A stretch of DNA of 64,000 nt, taken from JAJVID01 sp035714085 (GTDB lineage: Bacteria > Acidobacteriota > Blastocatellia > RBC074). Within the stretch, counting starts at the first letter, position 1. Every line of letters begins with the position of its first letter. The translations under genes and the position numbers were made by a program. Location of the stretch: NCBI GenBank assembly GCA_035714085.1, contig DASTMP010000173.1:1-64000 (forward strand). Direction: 5' to 3'. This document shows, piece after piece, positions 34,292 through 42,451 of this stretch. The notes under the pieces are model-generated. The model worked only from the letters and a program-made list of their open reading frames with translations. It was not told the origin of the DNA and ran no database searches.

Positions 34292-35674
34292 ATGCCAATC
34301 AGCAATCAACAAGACGCAATGGACGCGGAGATCAAAAACCTGCGCATTGATCGTTCCGCGAAACAGAAAAACGGATCCGGCCGCGGTCTCCTGCGCTGGA
34401 TCCTGGTCAGTTTCGGCCTGTCGGTTTTGCTTGGAGTCGCTTTTGTCATTTACGGCAGGCTCAATGCGGCGGTCGAAGTCGATACCGTCCGCGTGCGAAC
34501 CGCTTCGACTTCGTCTCCGGGCGCTCCGGCCGGCGCGACGATCCTGAACGCCACCGGCTACATCGTTACAGCGCACAAGATCGAACTGGCTTCCAAGGTC
34601 TCAGGCCGCGTCGCATGGATCGGCGTCGAGAAGGGCGACAAGGTGAAAAAGGGACAGGTGCTGGTCAGGTTGGAGGATGAAGAGTTTCGCGCGCGGGTGA
34701 CCGAGGCCCAGGGCCAATTGAATTCGCTCAAGGCGCGGCTGGCCGCGCTCGAAAACGGCTCGCGCCCCGAAGAAACCGCTCGCAGCCAGGCAGATCTGGA
34801 ACAGGTGCGCGCCGATCTGGAGAACGCCCGCGTGACGCTCAACCGCACGCGATCGCTGGTCGAGCATGGCGTGATGTCGAGGCAGACGCTCGACGACGCG
34901 CAGGCGCGTTACGACGCGCAGGTCGCCAAATACGCGTCGTATGAAAAGACCAATGCGCTGGTCCGCATCGGCCCTCGCCGAGAAGACATTGACGCTGCGA
35001 ACGCGCAGGTCAAACAGGCCGAAGGCACGCTCGCCTTCGCGCAATCGCAACTTGACAACACCGTAATCACCGCGCCGATCTCAGGCGCCATACTGGAGCG
35101 CAACGTCGAACGCGCCGAATTCGTCACGACGGGTTTTGTCAGCGACCGGGGCGCGAAAGGTTACGTTGTCTCGATGGCCGATCTCAACGACCTTCAGGTG
35201 GAGTTGGATATCAATCAGAACGATTTCGCCAAACTTGGGCCGCGCCAACCGGCCATCATCACGACCGACGCCTATCCGGATCGCAAATACCAGGGCGAGA
35301 TCATCGAAATTTCTCCCGAAGCGAACCGGCAAAAAGCGACCGTCCAGGTAAAGGTGAAAGTTCTCAAGCCCGACGAATATCTGCGCCCGGAGATGAACGC
35401 CAGCGTCGCTTTTTATACGCCGGAAAAACCCGGCGAAAAGGGGGCGAATCAAGCTTCGGCGGCGAAACCGCTGATCACGATTCCCTCCTCCGCCGTGCGC
35501 GACGGCGCGGTCTTCATGGTCGTTGACGGAAGAGCCGTCCGCCGCCAGGTACAGGTATCAGGAACATCGCAACAGGGCGCGACGATTTCAAACGGACTGA
35601 TCGGCGGCGAGGATTTGATCGTCAATCCCCCCGCCGATTTGAAAGACGGGCAGAAAGTGCGCCCGAAGTCATAG
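34292..35674 (+). CDS. Periplasmic adaptor (HlyD/MacA-like membrane-fusion protein)
   Basis: The 460-residue protein has one N-terminal membrane helix (WILVSFGLSVLLGVAFVIYG). A lipoyl half follows (KVSGRVAWIGVEKGDKVKKG), then a coiled-coil hairpin (QGQLNSLKARLAALENG and EQVRADLENARVTLNRTRSL), the second lipoyl half (TVITAPISGAILERNVE), and beta-barrel and membrane-proximal domains. The hairpin length suits binding to a TolC-type outer-membrane channel, which is not encoded nearby. It starts 6 bases after the second permease. Confidence 0.93.
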   Translation: MPISNQQDAMDAEIKNLRIDRSAKQKNGSGRGLLRWILVSFGLSVLLGVAFVIYGRLNAAVEVDTVRVRTASTSSPGAPAGATILNATGYIVTAHKIELASKVSGRVAWIGVEKGDKVKKGQVLVRLEDEEFRARVTEAQGQLNSLKARLAALENGSRPEETARSQADLEQVRADLENARVTLNRTRSLVEHGVMSRQTLDDAQARYDAQVAKYASYEKTNALVRIGPRREDIDAANAQVKQAEGTLAFAQSQLDNTVITAPISGAILERNVERAEFVTTGFVSDRGAKGYVVSMADLNDLQVELDINQNDFAKLGPRQPAIITTDAYPDRKYQGEIIEISPEANRQKATVQVKVKVLKPDEYLRPEMNASVAFYTPEKPGEKGANQASAAKPLITIPSSAVRDGAVFMVVDGRAVRRQVQVSGTSQQGATISNGLIGGEDLIVNPPADLKDGQKVRPKS

Positions 35675-35775
35675 CTTCAGAGACACAGATAAGGTAGGGG
35701 TAAAAGAGCATCTTTATTGTTTTCCCTCCGTGGCTCTGTGGCTGGTTCAGTTTTCTTGAAGGAAGAGCAAAAGTC

Positions 35776-36492
35776 ATGGCCGAAACAGTTATCGAAACCC
35801 AACAGCTTTCCAAGGAATTCGTCCGCGATGACTTTCACGTCGTCGCGCTGAAAAACGTGGACCTTGCCATTCATCGCGGCGAGTTCGTCGCGCTGATGGG
35901 CCCGTCCGGTTCAGGTAAATCCACGCTGCTGCACTTGATCGCCGCGATGGATCGTCCGACCGACGGCAAGATTTTCGTGCTCGGGGAAGACCTGCGCAGC
36001 TTGAGCGACAGCGAGATGGCGCATTGGAGAAATCAGCACATCGGATTCATCTTTCAATCCTTCAACCTGATCCCGGTGATGACCGCGCTGGAGAACGTCG
36101 AACTGCCGTTGAAGCTGACCAATTTAAAGAAGCGCGAGCGCGTGGAGCACGCGACGACGGCGTTGAACCTGGTCGGGCTGGGTGATCGATTGAACCATCT
36201 GCCGCGCCAACTCTCCGGCGGGCAGGAGCAGCGGGTCGCAATCGCCCGCGCCATCGTCACCGATCCCGATCTGATCCTGGCCGATGAGCCGACCGGCAAC
36301 CTCGACGCGGCTTCGGCGCAGGAAGCGTTGACGCTGCTCGAAAAACTCAACCGCGATTACAACAAGACCATCATCATGGTCACACACGATCCGAACGCGG
36401 CGAGTTACGCGACCATAGTACGGCAACTCGATAAAGGGACTTTGCTGACTGACGGGCGAGAGTCCTTCCAGACTTCGGTGAAACGTGGCTGA
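35776..36492 (+). CDS. ABC transporter ATPase, LolD/MacB type
   Basis: The 238-residue ATPase has Walker A GPSGSGKST, Q-loop FIFQSFNLIPVMTALENV, the signature LSGGQEQRVAIARAI, Walker B DLILADEPTGNLD and the switch His in VTHDPNAA. FNLIP and TGNLD are typical of the LolD/FtsE/MacB group that works with FtsX-type permeases. It is the last exporter gene, after a 101-bp gap that contains an imperfect palindrome of the CACAGAGACACAG type. AAGGAAGAG precedes the start. Confidence 0.95.
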   Translation: MAETVIETQQLSKEFVRDDFHVVALKNVDLAIHRGEFVALMGPSGSGKSTLLHLIAAMDRPTDGKIFVLGEDLRSLSDSEMAHWRNQHIGFIFQSFNLIPVMTALENVELPLKLTNLKKRERVEHATTALNLVGLGDRLNHLPRQLSGGQEQRVAIARAIVTDPDLILADEPTGNLDAASAQEALTLLEKLNRDYNKTIIMVTHDPNAASYATIVRQLDKGTLLTDGRESFQTSVKRG

Positions 36493-36506
36493 GAAAGAGA
36501 ATTAGC

Positions 36507-37058
36507 ATGAGAAAAGTAGTCGTTACGATGTTCTTGACATTGGATGGCGTCATGGAAGATCCGCAGAATTGGTCTTTCCCATACTGGAATGACGAAATTG
36601 CGAAGTTTAAAAAGGACGAGCTGTTCGCTACTGACGCGCACCTGCTGGGACGAGTGACCTATGAAGTTTTTGCAGCCGCCTGGCCATCCAGGGCAGATGA
36701 AGCGGGGTTTGCCGACAGAATGAACGGCCTTCCAAAGTACGTTGTGTCAACGACCCTGGAAAAGGCTGAGTGGAACAACTCAACGATCATCAAAGAGAAT
36801 ATTGCGGAAGAAGTCTCGAAGCTGAAACAACAGCCCGGCCAGGACATTTTGGTCGCCGGCAGCGCCACCCTTGCGCAAACACTGATGCGACATGACCTTA
36901 CTGATGAATATCGGCTCTTAGTCTACCCCATTGTTCTGGGAAGTGGAAAGCGCCTCTTTAAAGGCGGGAGCAAAGCTGGCTTGAAACTTGTAGAAACTAA
37001 GGCATTCAGTTCAGGGGTCGTATTGCTTCGCTACCGGCCCGACGGAAAAGAACCGTAA
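36507..37058 (+). CDS. RibD C-terminal / dihydrofolate-reductase-like protein
   Basis: The 183-residue protein begins MRKVVVTMFLTLDGVMEDPQ and shows LLGRVTYEVFAAAWPSR, YVVSTTLEKAEWNNS, ILVAGSATLAQTLM and LLVYPIVLGSGKRLF. This is the small DHFR-like/RibD_C family (YyaP, YwjB type) that reduces unknown pteridine- or flavin-like substrates with NADPH. Its length is normal. It starts 14 bp after the ATPase gene but is probably not part of the exporter. Confidence 0.92.
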   Translation: MRKVVVTMFLTLDGVMEDPQNWSFPYWNDEIAKFKKDELFATDAHLLGRVTYEVFAAAWPSRADEAGFADRMNGLPKYVVSTTLEKAEWNNSTIIKENIAEEVSKLKQQPGQDILVAGSATLAQTLMRHDLTDEYRLLVYPIVLGSGKRLFKGGSKAGLKLVETKAFSSGVVLLRYRPDGKEP

Positions 37059-37062
37059 ATCC

Positions 37063-37290
37063 TCAGCGCGGGTTTTTGATCCTCTTTCCAGTCAGGCGCA
37101 GGCGCTTCTTTTGAAGACTTTGGGCGGTGAGAATGAGGCCGGCGCGGTCAATCCTTTCGAGGGCTTCGATCTCCCGCTCGCCAAGCCCGGCCTTTGCGGC
37201 TTCGCCGCGCGGATCGGCCAGGAACCGCTCGCGCAAGTTTTCGTCAACATAGATCTTGGCGAGGAACGCTTCCAAACGCGCGGCGCTCAT
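37063..37290 (-). CDS. Small partner protein of the DUF692 enzyme
   Basis: The 75-residue protein starts MSAARLEAFLAKIYVDENLR and continues through FLADPRGEAAKAGLGEREIE to a basic tail (KKRLRLTGKRIKNPR). The pattern LEAFLxxxYxDxxLRxxFLxDP...AGL recalls the leader- or partner-type domains related to Nif11 and LigA-like peptides seen with RiPP enzymes. It has no cysteine, so it is not itself a likely substrate. The ATG overlaps the TGA of the DUF692 gene as ATGA. It could deliver the substrate to the enzyme, as MbnC or TglI do in other systems, which is inference. Confidence 0.65.
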   Translation of the reverse strand: MSAARLEAFLAKIYVDENLRERFLADPRGEAAKAGLGEREIEALERIDRAGLILTAQSLQKKRLRLTGKRIKNPR

Positions 37291-38177
37291 GCGGCCTCCT
37301 TTTCCATTCGCTCGAATTGGCGCGACCTTCCCTCGGCCAGGGCTTCGCGGGCGCAATCCAATTGCCGAAGCAGAGTGTCAATCGGCGGATAAGCTCCATC
37401 GCGTTCCAGGATCACCGTCAACGGATTGGGAGCTAATGCGGCGAGTTCGGTCAGAAGCTGATATACCACGTCGGGCACATCGTGCAGATGATCGTCCAGC
37501 AGGCGTCGCTTGCCGAGCGCTTCCACCCACTTTCCTCCGGCCAGATGCGCGGCGGCTATTCTCTCCGAGGGAAGCCGCTTTAAAAACTCCGCAGCGTCGT
37601 AACCGAAGTTCGTCGCGTTCGCGTGAAGGTTGTGCAGGTCGAGCAGCAGGTCGCCTGGCGATGAGTCAATGATCCTGTTGATCCAGTCAATCTCGTCGTA
37701 ATCGCTGCCAGGCGGATCAATCAGCGTGGCGATGTTTTCGACTAGAGGCGCCGCGCCTACCACCGCGCGCGCGCGTTCCAAGTTCGCCGCCGCGCCCTCG
37801 ATCGTGGCGTCTGTTCGCGGAGGCGCGGCCAGATGACCTATCTCAACACCCCCGCCGCGCACAAAGGCCAGATGCTCCGACCAGTACTCAGGCTCTACCT
37901 CTTCACACAGCCTCGCTGTTTTTTCCAGGAGCTTCGCATCAACCGGGACTGATGAAGCCAGGCCCAGACTGACGCCGTGCAATACTACCGTTGTTTGAGC
38001 CGCCAACGTGCGCAGCGCGCGCCGTTCGTCTCGCGGCGCGTCGAATAGATCGTCGGCAATCACCTCCACAACATCAATTCGATCAAGATTCGAGAGGATG
38101 CCCACGGCCAATTCGCCGCGCCAGCCCAAGCCGACACGGTCCCGAATCGTTTTTTTCCCGGCGCTCTTAAATTTCAT
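37287..38177 (-). CDS. DUF692 multinuclear iron-dependent oxidase (MNIO)
   Basis: The 296-residue TIM-barrel protein shows the metal-binding motifs of the family: LHGVSL (His67), SEHLAF (His102), LVENIA (Glu147), LLLDLHNLHANATNFGYD (Asp180, His182), HLAGG (His211), LLDDHLHDV (Asp229, His230) and ILERDG (Glu259). Known members (MbnB, TglH, ChrH and the bufferin enzymes) hold two or three iron ions and oxidise cysteine residues of ribosomal peptides. ATG 38177 overlaps the stop of the Cys-tailed membrane protein gene (ATGA), and its own stop overlaps the start of the small partner. The substrate is inferred to be that Cys-rich tail. Confidence 0.92.
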   Translation of the reverse strand: MKFKSAGKKTIRDRVGLGWRGELAVGILSNLDRIDVVEVIADDLFDAPRDERRALRTLAAQTTVVLHGVSLGLASSVPVDAKLLEKTARLCEEVEPEYWSEHLAFVRGGGVEIGHLAAPPRTDATIEGAAANLERARAVVGAAPLVENIATLIDPPGSDYDEIDWINRIIDSSPGDLLLDLHNLHANATNFGYDAAEFLKRLPSERIAAAHLAGGKWVEALGKRRLLDDHLHDVPDVVYQLLTELAALAPNPLTVILERDGAYPPIDTLLRQLDCAREALAEGRSRQFERMEKEAA

Positions 38178-39091
38178 GATGATCCGCAGCCCCCACAGCC
38201 CCCGCCGCCACAACCGCTTCCCCCATCCGAAGAACCGCCACAGCTACTCCCTCCGTCCGAAGAGCTGCAAGATGAAGATGAATCGGACGAACCGCATGAC
38301 GATCCGCAAGAAGAACTACTTGTCGCTTGAGGGAAGAGAGTTCGCGCATATCCGAATGGAGTCGTCGCAAGAGCCGTGACTCCGAAGACCGCGGCGAACA
38401 TCGCCAATTCCGCGGATGCGCTGCCCGGACTGAATGAATTGACTTGTGTTCTCAACCCTGAGTAGAGATTCGCGATGTCCGCCAACGTCGCCTTGCCGCG
38501 AGCGGTCAGACGCGGGAAAGAGGAGAAGGCGGCGATGGCCATTGCGGCGATCATCATCACAACGAGGAAGCCCACAGGTCTCTCTCTCGAAAGGCCAATC
38601 ACGATTTTGATCACGCCGACAACCCCCAAAGCCATCAATGCCAGCAGCAACCGCATCAGCCGGTCGCGACGGACGGCGGCGTCGGGCATCAGCCCCGCGC
38701 GTTCCAATTTGTCGCGGTAAGGTCGGAGCAGCGACTTCAAGTTGTCATCTTTGAAGATGGATGGCGCCTCGCCCGGATCGCCGAACTTTTTCAACACCTC
38801 ATACTCAATCGGGTGTTTAACCATATCGTTGGTCACGTGATCGGCGCGGCGGATGATCTGGTCATCCATGGCCAACAGCCCACGGTCAACAAGCGAGATC
38901 ACCGCCACACGCAAAGCTTCGTCCTCGCCGCCGCGCAAATAGGCGACCAGATATGGATCACCCAGGTCTATCTTTGGCGCAGGGCCGGATTCCGCGCGGC
39001 GTCGCAGAATGGCGATCGCTAAGAAGACGACCAGGCTGAAGCAGAAATATAAGAGGAGAAATTCAGGGCCGCCTAGATCGAAAGGATTCAT
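38174..39091 (-). CDS. TIGR04222-like membrane protein with Ser/Gly/Cys-rich tail
   Basis: The 305-residue protein has an N-terminal helix (LLLYFCFSLVVFLAIAILRR), a soluble part with DPYLVAYLRGGEDEALRVAV and LVDRGLLAMDDQ, a helix pair (near 147-166 and 174-190) and a region with RLTARGKATLADI. These match the TIGR04222 membrane family as I know it. From residue 258 the sequence is almost only Ser, Gly, Asp and Cys, with cysteines at 262, 266, 275, 284, 294, 299 and 302; only one other Cys (17) exists. AGGAGG is 5 bases before ATG 39091. The gene is followed by a DUF692 enzyme with an ATGA overlap. The tail could be a modification substrate or a metal-binding segment. Confidence 0.8.
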   Translation of the reverse strand: MNPFDLGGPEFLLLYFCFSLVVFLAIAILRRRAESGPAPKIDLGDPYLVAYLRGGEDEALRVAVISLVDRGLLAMDDQIIRRADHVTNDMVKHPIEYEVLKKFGDPGEAPSIFKDDNLKSLLRPYRDKLERAGLMPDAAVRRDRLMRLLLALMALGVVGVIKIVIGLSRERPVGFLVVMMIAAMAIAAFSSFPRLTARGKATLADIANLYSGLRTQVNSFSPGSASAELAMFAAVFGVTALATTPFGYARTLFPQATSSSSCGSSCGSSDSSSSCSSSDGGSSCGGSSDGGSGCGGGGCGGCGSS

Positions 39092-39402
39092 GGACACCTC
39101 CTGTTTAGCATTCTACGTTCGCGCAATTCCCGGCGTACGTTAAATCCAGGTTAGGTGTTCAAGTATGGACCAATCATGCTTCAACGAGAAAGCGTTTCAC
39201 ATTATTCCGAGCTCGGCTTTGATAAATTCCTTTCAGCGGGATTGTGCGGCTCGGCTTCATGCAATTGGAGAAAGCGCCCCAACCCATGGCTATTTGATAG
39301 CCTTTGATTGCCAGGGATGAGCGTTCTCGGTTACATTCGCCCTGCTTCAAATCGCAACATTCCAGAACTATTGTCATCGGCAGATTGGAATAAAAGGACG
39401 GT
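39092..39402. other. Divergent intergenic region
   Basis: This stretch separates the MNIO operon from the amidohydrolase gene and should hold both promoters. I see no convincing gene, repeat or structured element in it. Confidence 0.5.
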
Positions 39403-40734
39403 GTGATGATGCGTCTCAAAGCCTTATTGATCAGCTTTTGTTTGTTCCTTGCCTGTGTCGGCTTCGCAGCCTTCGGAATTGACGAACCTTCGGCGGGTCA
39501 AGCCTCGACTTCCGCCGGAGTGAAGGCGTTTGTCGGCGCGCGCCTCATTGACGGCGCCGGTAGGCCCGCCGTCGAAAACGCGGCGCTGATAGTGCGCGAT
39601 GGCAGAGTGGAAGCGGTCGGACCGGCCTCAGAAGTAAAGCCTCCCGCCGGCGCCCAAACGATCAACCTGACAGGCAAATTCATCATTCCCGGCCTGATCT
39701 CGACGCACGTCCACATCTCCGACGTTCAGGGCTTGCGGCCTCCCGCTTACACTGACGAAAACACAATGCGCCAGCTCGGCGTCTTCGCGCGTTATGGCGT
39801 CACGACTGTCCAGAGCCTGGGCGGAGAGAAGGAACCGGCCTTCAAGGCGCGCGAGGCGCAGAACACGCCACAGCTTGATCGGGCGCGAATTTACCTGGCG
39901 GGAGACGTCATCACCGGCAAGGAGCCGCAGGAAGCCCGGCAAATGGCGGCCCGTGTCGCCGCCGCGAAACCCGACATCATCAAGATTCGCGTCGACGACA
40001 ACCTCGGCGCGACGGCCAAGATGCCGCCCGAAGTCTATCGCGCGATCATCGATGAAGCTCATCAACGGGGGTTTCGCGTCGCGGCCCACATTTTCTATCT
40101 CGAAGACGCAAAAGACCTGCTGCGCGCCGGCGCCGACTTCATCGCCCACAGCGTGCGCGACAAGGAGATTGACGATGAGTTCATCTCGTTGATGAAAAAG
40201 CGCGACATTCCATACTGTCCCACGCTGACGCGCGAACTCTCGGCCTTCGTCTATGAATCTACGCCCTCGTTCTTCTCCGATCCTCTCTTCCTGCGCGAAG
40301 CCGACCGCGAAGTGGTGGCCCAGTTGCAGGAGCCGCAGCGCCAGGAGGCGATGCGAAAATCGGCGACCGCTCAGCGCTATAAGGCGGCGCTCACTGTCGC
40401 CCTGCGAAATCTCAAGAAAGCGGTCGACTCCGGACTTATGGTAGTGATGGGCACTGACGCCGGCGCTTTCGCCAACCGCTTCCAGGGCTATTTCGAGCAT
40501 CTCGAAATGGAGATGATGGCCGAAGCCGGACTCACGCCCACGCAAATTCTGCGTTCCGCCACCGGCGCCGCCGCCCGCGCGATGCGGGTTGAGGGGATCG
40601 GCGCGATAACGAAAGGCGCGTGGGCCGATTTCGTAGTGCTGGAGCGAGACCCTTTGAAAGATATCCGCAACACCCGCGGCATCGCTTCAGTCTGGATCGC
40701 AGGAAACCAGGTCAGGGGAATCGAGCCACGGTGA
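39403..40734 (+). CDS. Secreted amidohydrolase (imidazolonepropionase-like)
   Basis: The 443-residue product has a signal peptide (ALLISFCLFLACVGFAAFG) and the amidohydrolase barrel: IIPGLISTHVHISDVQG with the metal pair His, KIRVDDNLG, VAAHIFYLEDAKD and DFIAHSVRD with later His ligands, and MVVMGTDAGAFANRFQG with the catalytic Asp. The C-terminal GAITKGAWADFVVLERDPL is the usual composite-domain end. Substrates of this group include cyclic amides and Xaa-Pro type peptides. GGACGGTGTG precedes ATG 39403. A family A palindromic repeat begins directly after the stop. Confidence 0.92.
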   Translation: MMMRLKALLISFCLFLACVGFAAFGIDEPSAGQASTSAGVKAFVGARLIDGAGRPAVENAALIVRDGRVEAVGPASEVKPPAGAQTINLTGKFIIPGLISTHVHISDVQGLRPPAYTDENTMRQLGVFARYGVTTVQSLGGEKEPAFKAREAQNTPQLDRARIYLAGDVITGKEPQEARQMAARVAAAKPDIIKIRVDDNLGATAKMPPEVYRAIIDEAHQRGFRVAAHIFYLEDAKDLLRAGADFIAHSVRDKEIDDEFISLMKKRDIPYCPTLTRELSAFVYESTPSFFSDPLFLREADREVVAQLQEPQRQEAMRKSATAQRYKAALTVALRNLKKAVDSGLMVVMGTDAGAFANRFQGYFEHLEMEMMAEAGLTPTQILRSATGAAARAMRVEGIGAITKGAWADFVVLERDPLKDIRNTRGIASVWIAGNQVRGIEPR

Positions 40735-40828
40735 GTTGTACGGTACGGGGAGCGTTAGCGACTTGAGCATCGATCATGACACCTCTTGATCAAAGCCCAG
40801 GTCGCTAACGCTCCCCGCACCGTACAAC
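40735..40828. repeat. Palindromic repeat, family A, copy 2 (after a stop codon)
   Basis: Arms of 33 bp at 40735-40767 and 40796-40828 pair with three mismatches (core CGGGGAGCGTTAGCGAC). The core matches the repeat inside the cytochrome c gene at 7615-7699. The element begins at the first base after the amidohydrolase stop codon and could end its transcript. Confidence 0.9.
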
Positions 40829-40892
40829 CTGCCTTCTGTCAATTATTCTCAAAAGATTTCTGCAGTTGCGCGCTTAATAATTGCAATCAGTC

Positions 40893-42311
40893 ATGAAAAC
40901 GTTCCTACTCACATCAACATTCTTGCTGATCTCTGTTCCGGTCGCTTTAGCGACAAGAGTCTCTCCGCCTTCGCCCGTGGCGCCGACGCCAACGCGGGCG
41001 CAACTGGCCTGGCAGCAGTTGGAATATTACGCCTTCATCCATTTTGGCATGAACACCTTTACCGATCACGAATGGGGCGAAGGGCGCGCAAGCGCCGACA
41101 ATTTCAATCCTACGGCGCTCGATTGCAGACAATGGGCGCGCGTCGTGAAGGCCGCCGGGATGAAGGGAATCATCATCACGGCGAAGCATCATGACGGCTT
41201 CTGCTTGTGGCCGTCGAGCACGACCGAGTATTCGGTCAAAAATTCGAAATGGCGCGACGGGCGCGGGGACGTGTTGAAGGAGTTGTCGGAGGCTTGCAAA
41301 GAATTCGGATTGAAGTTCGGCGTCTACATCTCGCCGTGGGATCGCAATCATCCGCTATACGGCGCGCCGAAATACAACCGCGTCTTCAAGGATCAATGGC
41401 GCGAGATCGGCTCCCGATACGGCGAGGTCTTCGAATCGTGGCTCGACGGCGCGAACGACGGCAAGAAGCGGATGGTTTACGACTTCCACGGCTTCTTCGA
41501 GACCATCAAAAGCATGCAACCCAACACCCTGATTTTCAGCGACGCAGGCCCCGACATCCGCTGGGTGGGCAACGAGCGGGGCTTAGCGGGCGAGACCAAC
41601 TGGTCGCCGCGCGACAATGAAGGGACCTTCCCCGGTTTTGCCGACGAAAAGGCTTTGAACGTCGGCGACGAAAACGGGACCGTCTGGCTCCCGGCCGAAT
41701 GCGATGTTTCGATCCGACCGGGCTGGTTCTACCATGCCAACGAAGACGACAAACTGAAATCGGTCGGGCAGTTGATGAACATCTACTGCGGCTCAGTCGG
41801 ACGCAACGCCAATCTGCTGCTCAACATCGGCGTCGATCGTCGAGGACTGGTCAACGAAAACGACGAGCGGCGGTTGATGGAATTCAAACGCGCTCGCGAC
41901 GAGGCGTTTCGAAACAATCTGGCTAAAGGCAAAATCAACGCGACCAACTTTCGCGGAAATGACGCGCGCTTCAACGCCGAAAAGGCGATCGACGGGAATG
42001 CGGCCACCTACTGGGCGACCGATGACGGCGTGACCACGGCTTCGATCGAACTCGATTTCGGGCGCGAGGTCGAGTTCAACACTTTCCTGGCGCAAGAGAA
42101 CATCGCGCTCGGTCAGCGAGTGAAGAAATTTTCGCTTGAGATCTGGAGCGGAGGAGGCTGGGAGACCGTCGCGCGGCAAACAACCATCGGCCACAAGCGC
42201 ATCCTGCGCTTCCCCGCGGTCAAGACCGTCAAGCTGAAGCTCAACATCGAAGCGGCCAAGGCCTGCCCGACCATCACGAACGTCGAAATTTACAACTCGC
42301 CGTCGCCATAA
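40893..42311 (+). CDS. Alpha-L-fucosidase (GH29) with C-terminal F5/8 type C domain
   Basis: The 472-residue product has a signal peptide (TFLLTSTFLLISVPVALA). The GH29 barrel shows YYAFIHFGMNTFTDHEWG, KGIIITAKHHDGFCLWPS, GVYISPWDRN, and ESWLDGAND with Asp as nucleophile candidate. From about residue 350 a discoidin-like module follows (KAIDGNAATYWATDDGV, ASIELDFGREVEFN), which would bind galactosides or glycan ends. Enzymes of this layout release fucose from exposed glycans. ATG 40893 is preferred over an upstream TTG. It ends before a strong bidirectional hairpin. Confidence 0.92.
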   Translation: MKTFLLTSTFLLISVPVALATRVSPPSPVAPTPTRAQLAWQQLEYYAFIHFGMNTFTDHEWGEGRASADNFNPTALDCRQWARVVKAAGMKGIIITAKHHDGFCLWPSSTTEYSVKNSKWRDGRGDVLKELSEACKEFGLKFGVYISPWDRNHPLYGAPKYNRVFKDQWREIGSRYGEVFESWLDGANDGKKRMVYDFHGFFETIKSMQPNTLIFSDAGPDIRWVGNERGLAGETNWSPRDNEGTFPGFADEKALNVGDENGTVWLPAECDVSIRPGWFYHANEDDKLKSVGQLMNIYCGSVGRNANLLLNIGVDRRGLVNENDERRLMEFKRARDEAFRNNLAKGKINATNFRGNDARFNAEKAIDGNAATYWATDDGVTTASIELDFGREVEFNTFLAQENIALGQRVKKFSLEIWSGGGWETVARQTTIGHKRILRFPAVKTVKLKLNIEAAKACPTITNVEIYNSPSP

Positions 42312-42324
42312 CGTTCACTCTTAT

Positions 42325-42412
42325 CCGAAAATCAACCACGAAGAAACGAAGAGCGCGAAGGTTTTCCTACGTTCTTTCTTCGTTTCTTCGTTTTTTCGTG
42401 GTTGATTTTCGG
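42325..42412. terminator. Long palindrome between convergent genes
   Basis: CCGAAAATCAACCACGAA (42325-42342) pairs perfectly over 18 bp with 42395-42412, and the inner sequences (GAAACGAAG and CTTCGTTTC) extend the pairing imperfectly. It separates the convergent fucosidase and zincin-like genes and should stop transcription both ways. Confidence 0.7.
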
Positions 42413-42451
42413 TATTCTGGGTATCGCTCACTACGGCATGAACGACTTCCT

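Noticed and set aside
35679..35745. Terminator inside the exporter operon
   Set aside because: The CACAGAG-type palindrome is imperfect and lacks a T run at the right place. The ATPase gene after it clearly belongs to the exporter.
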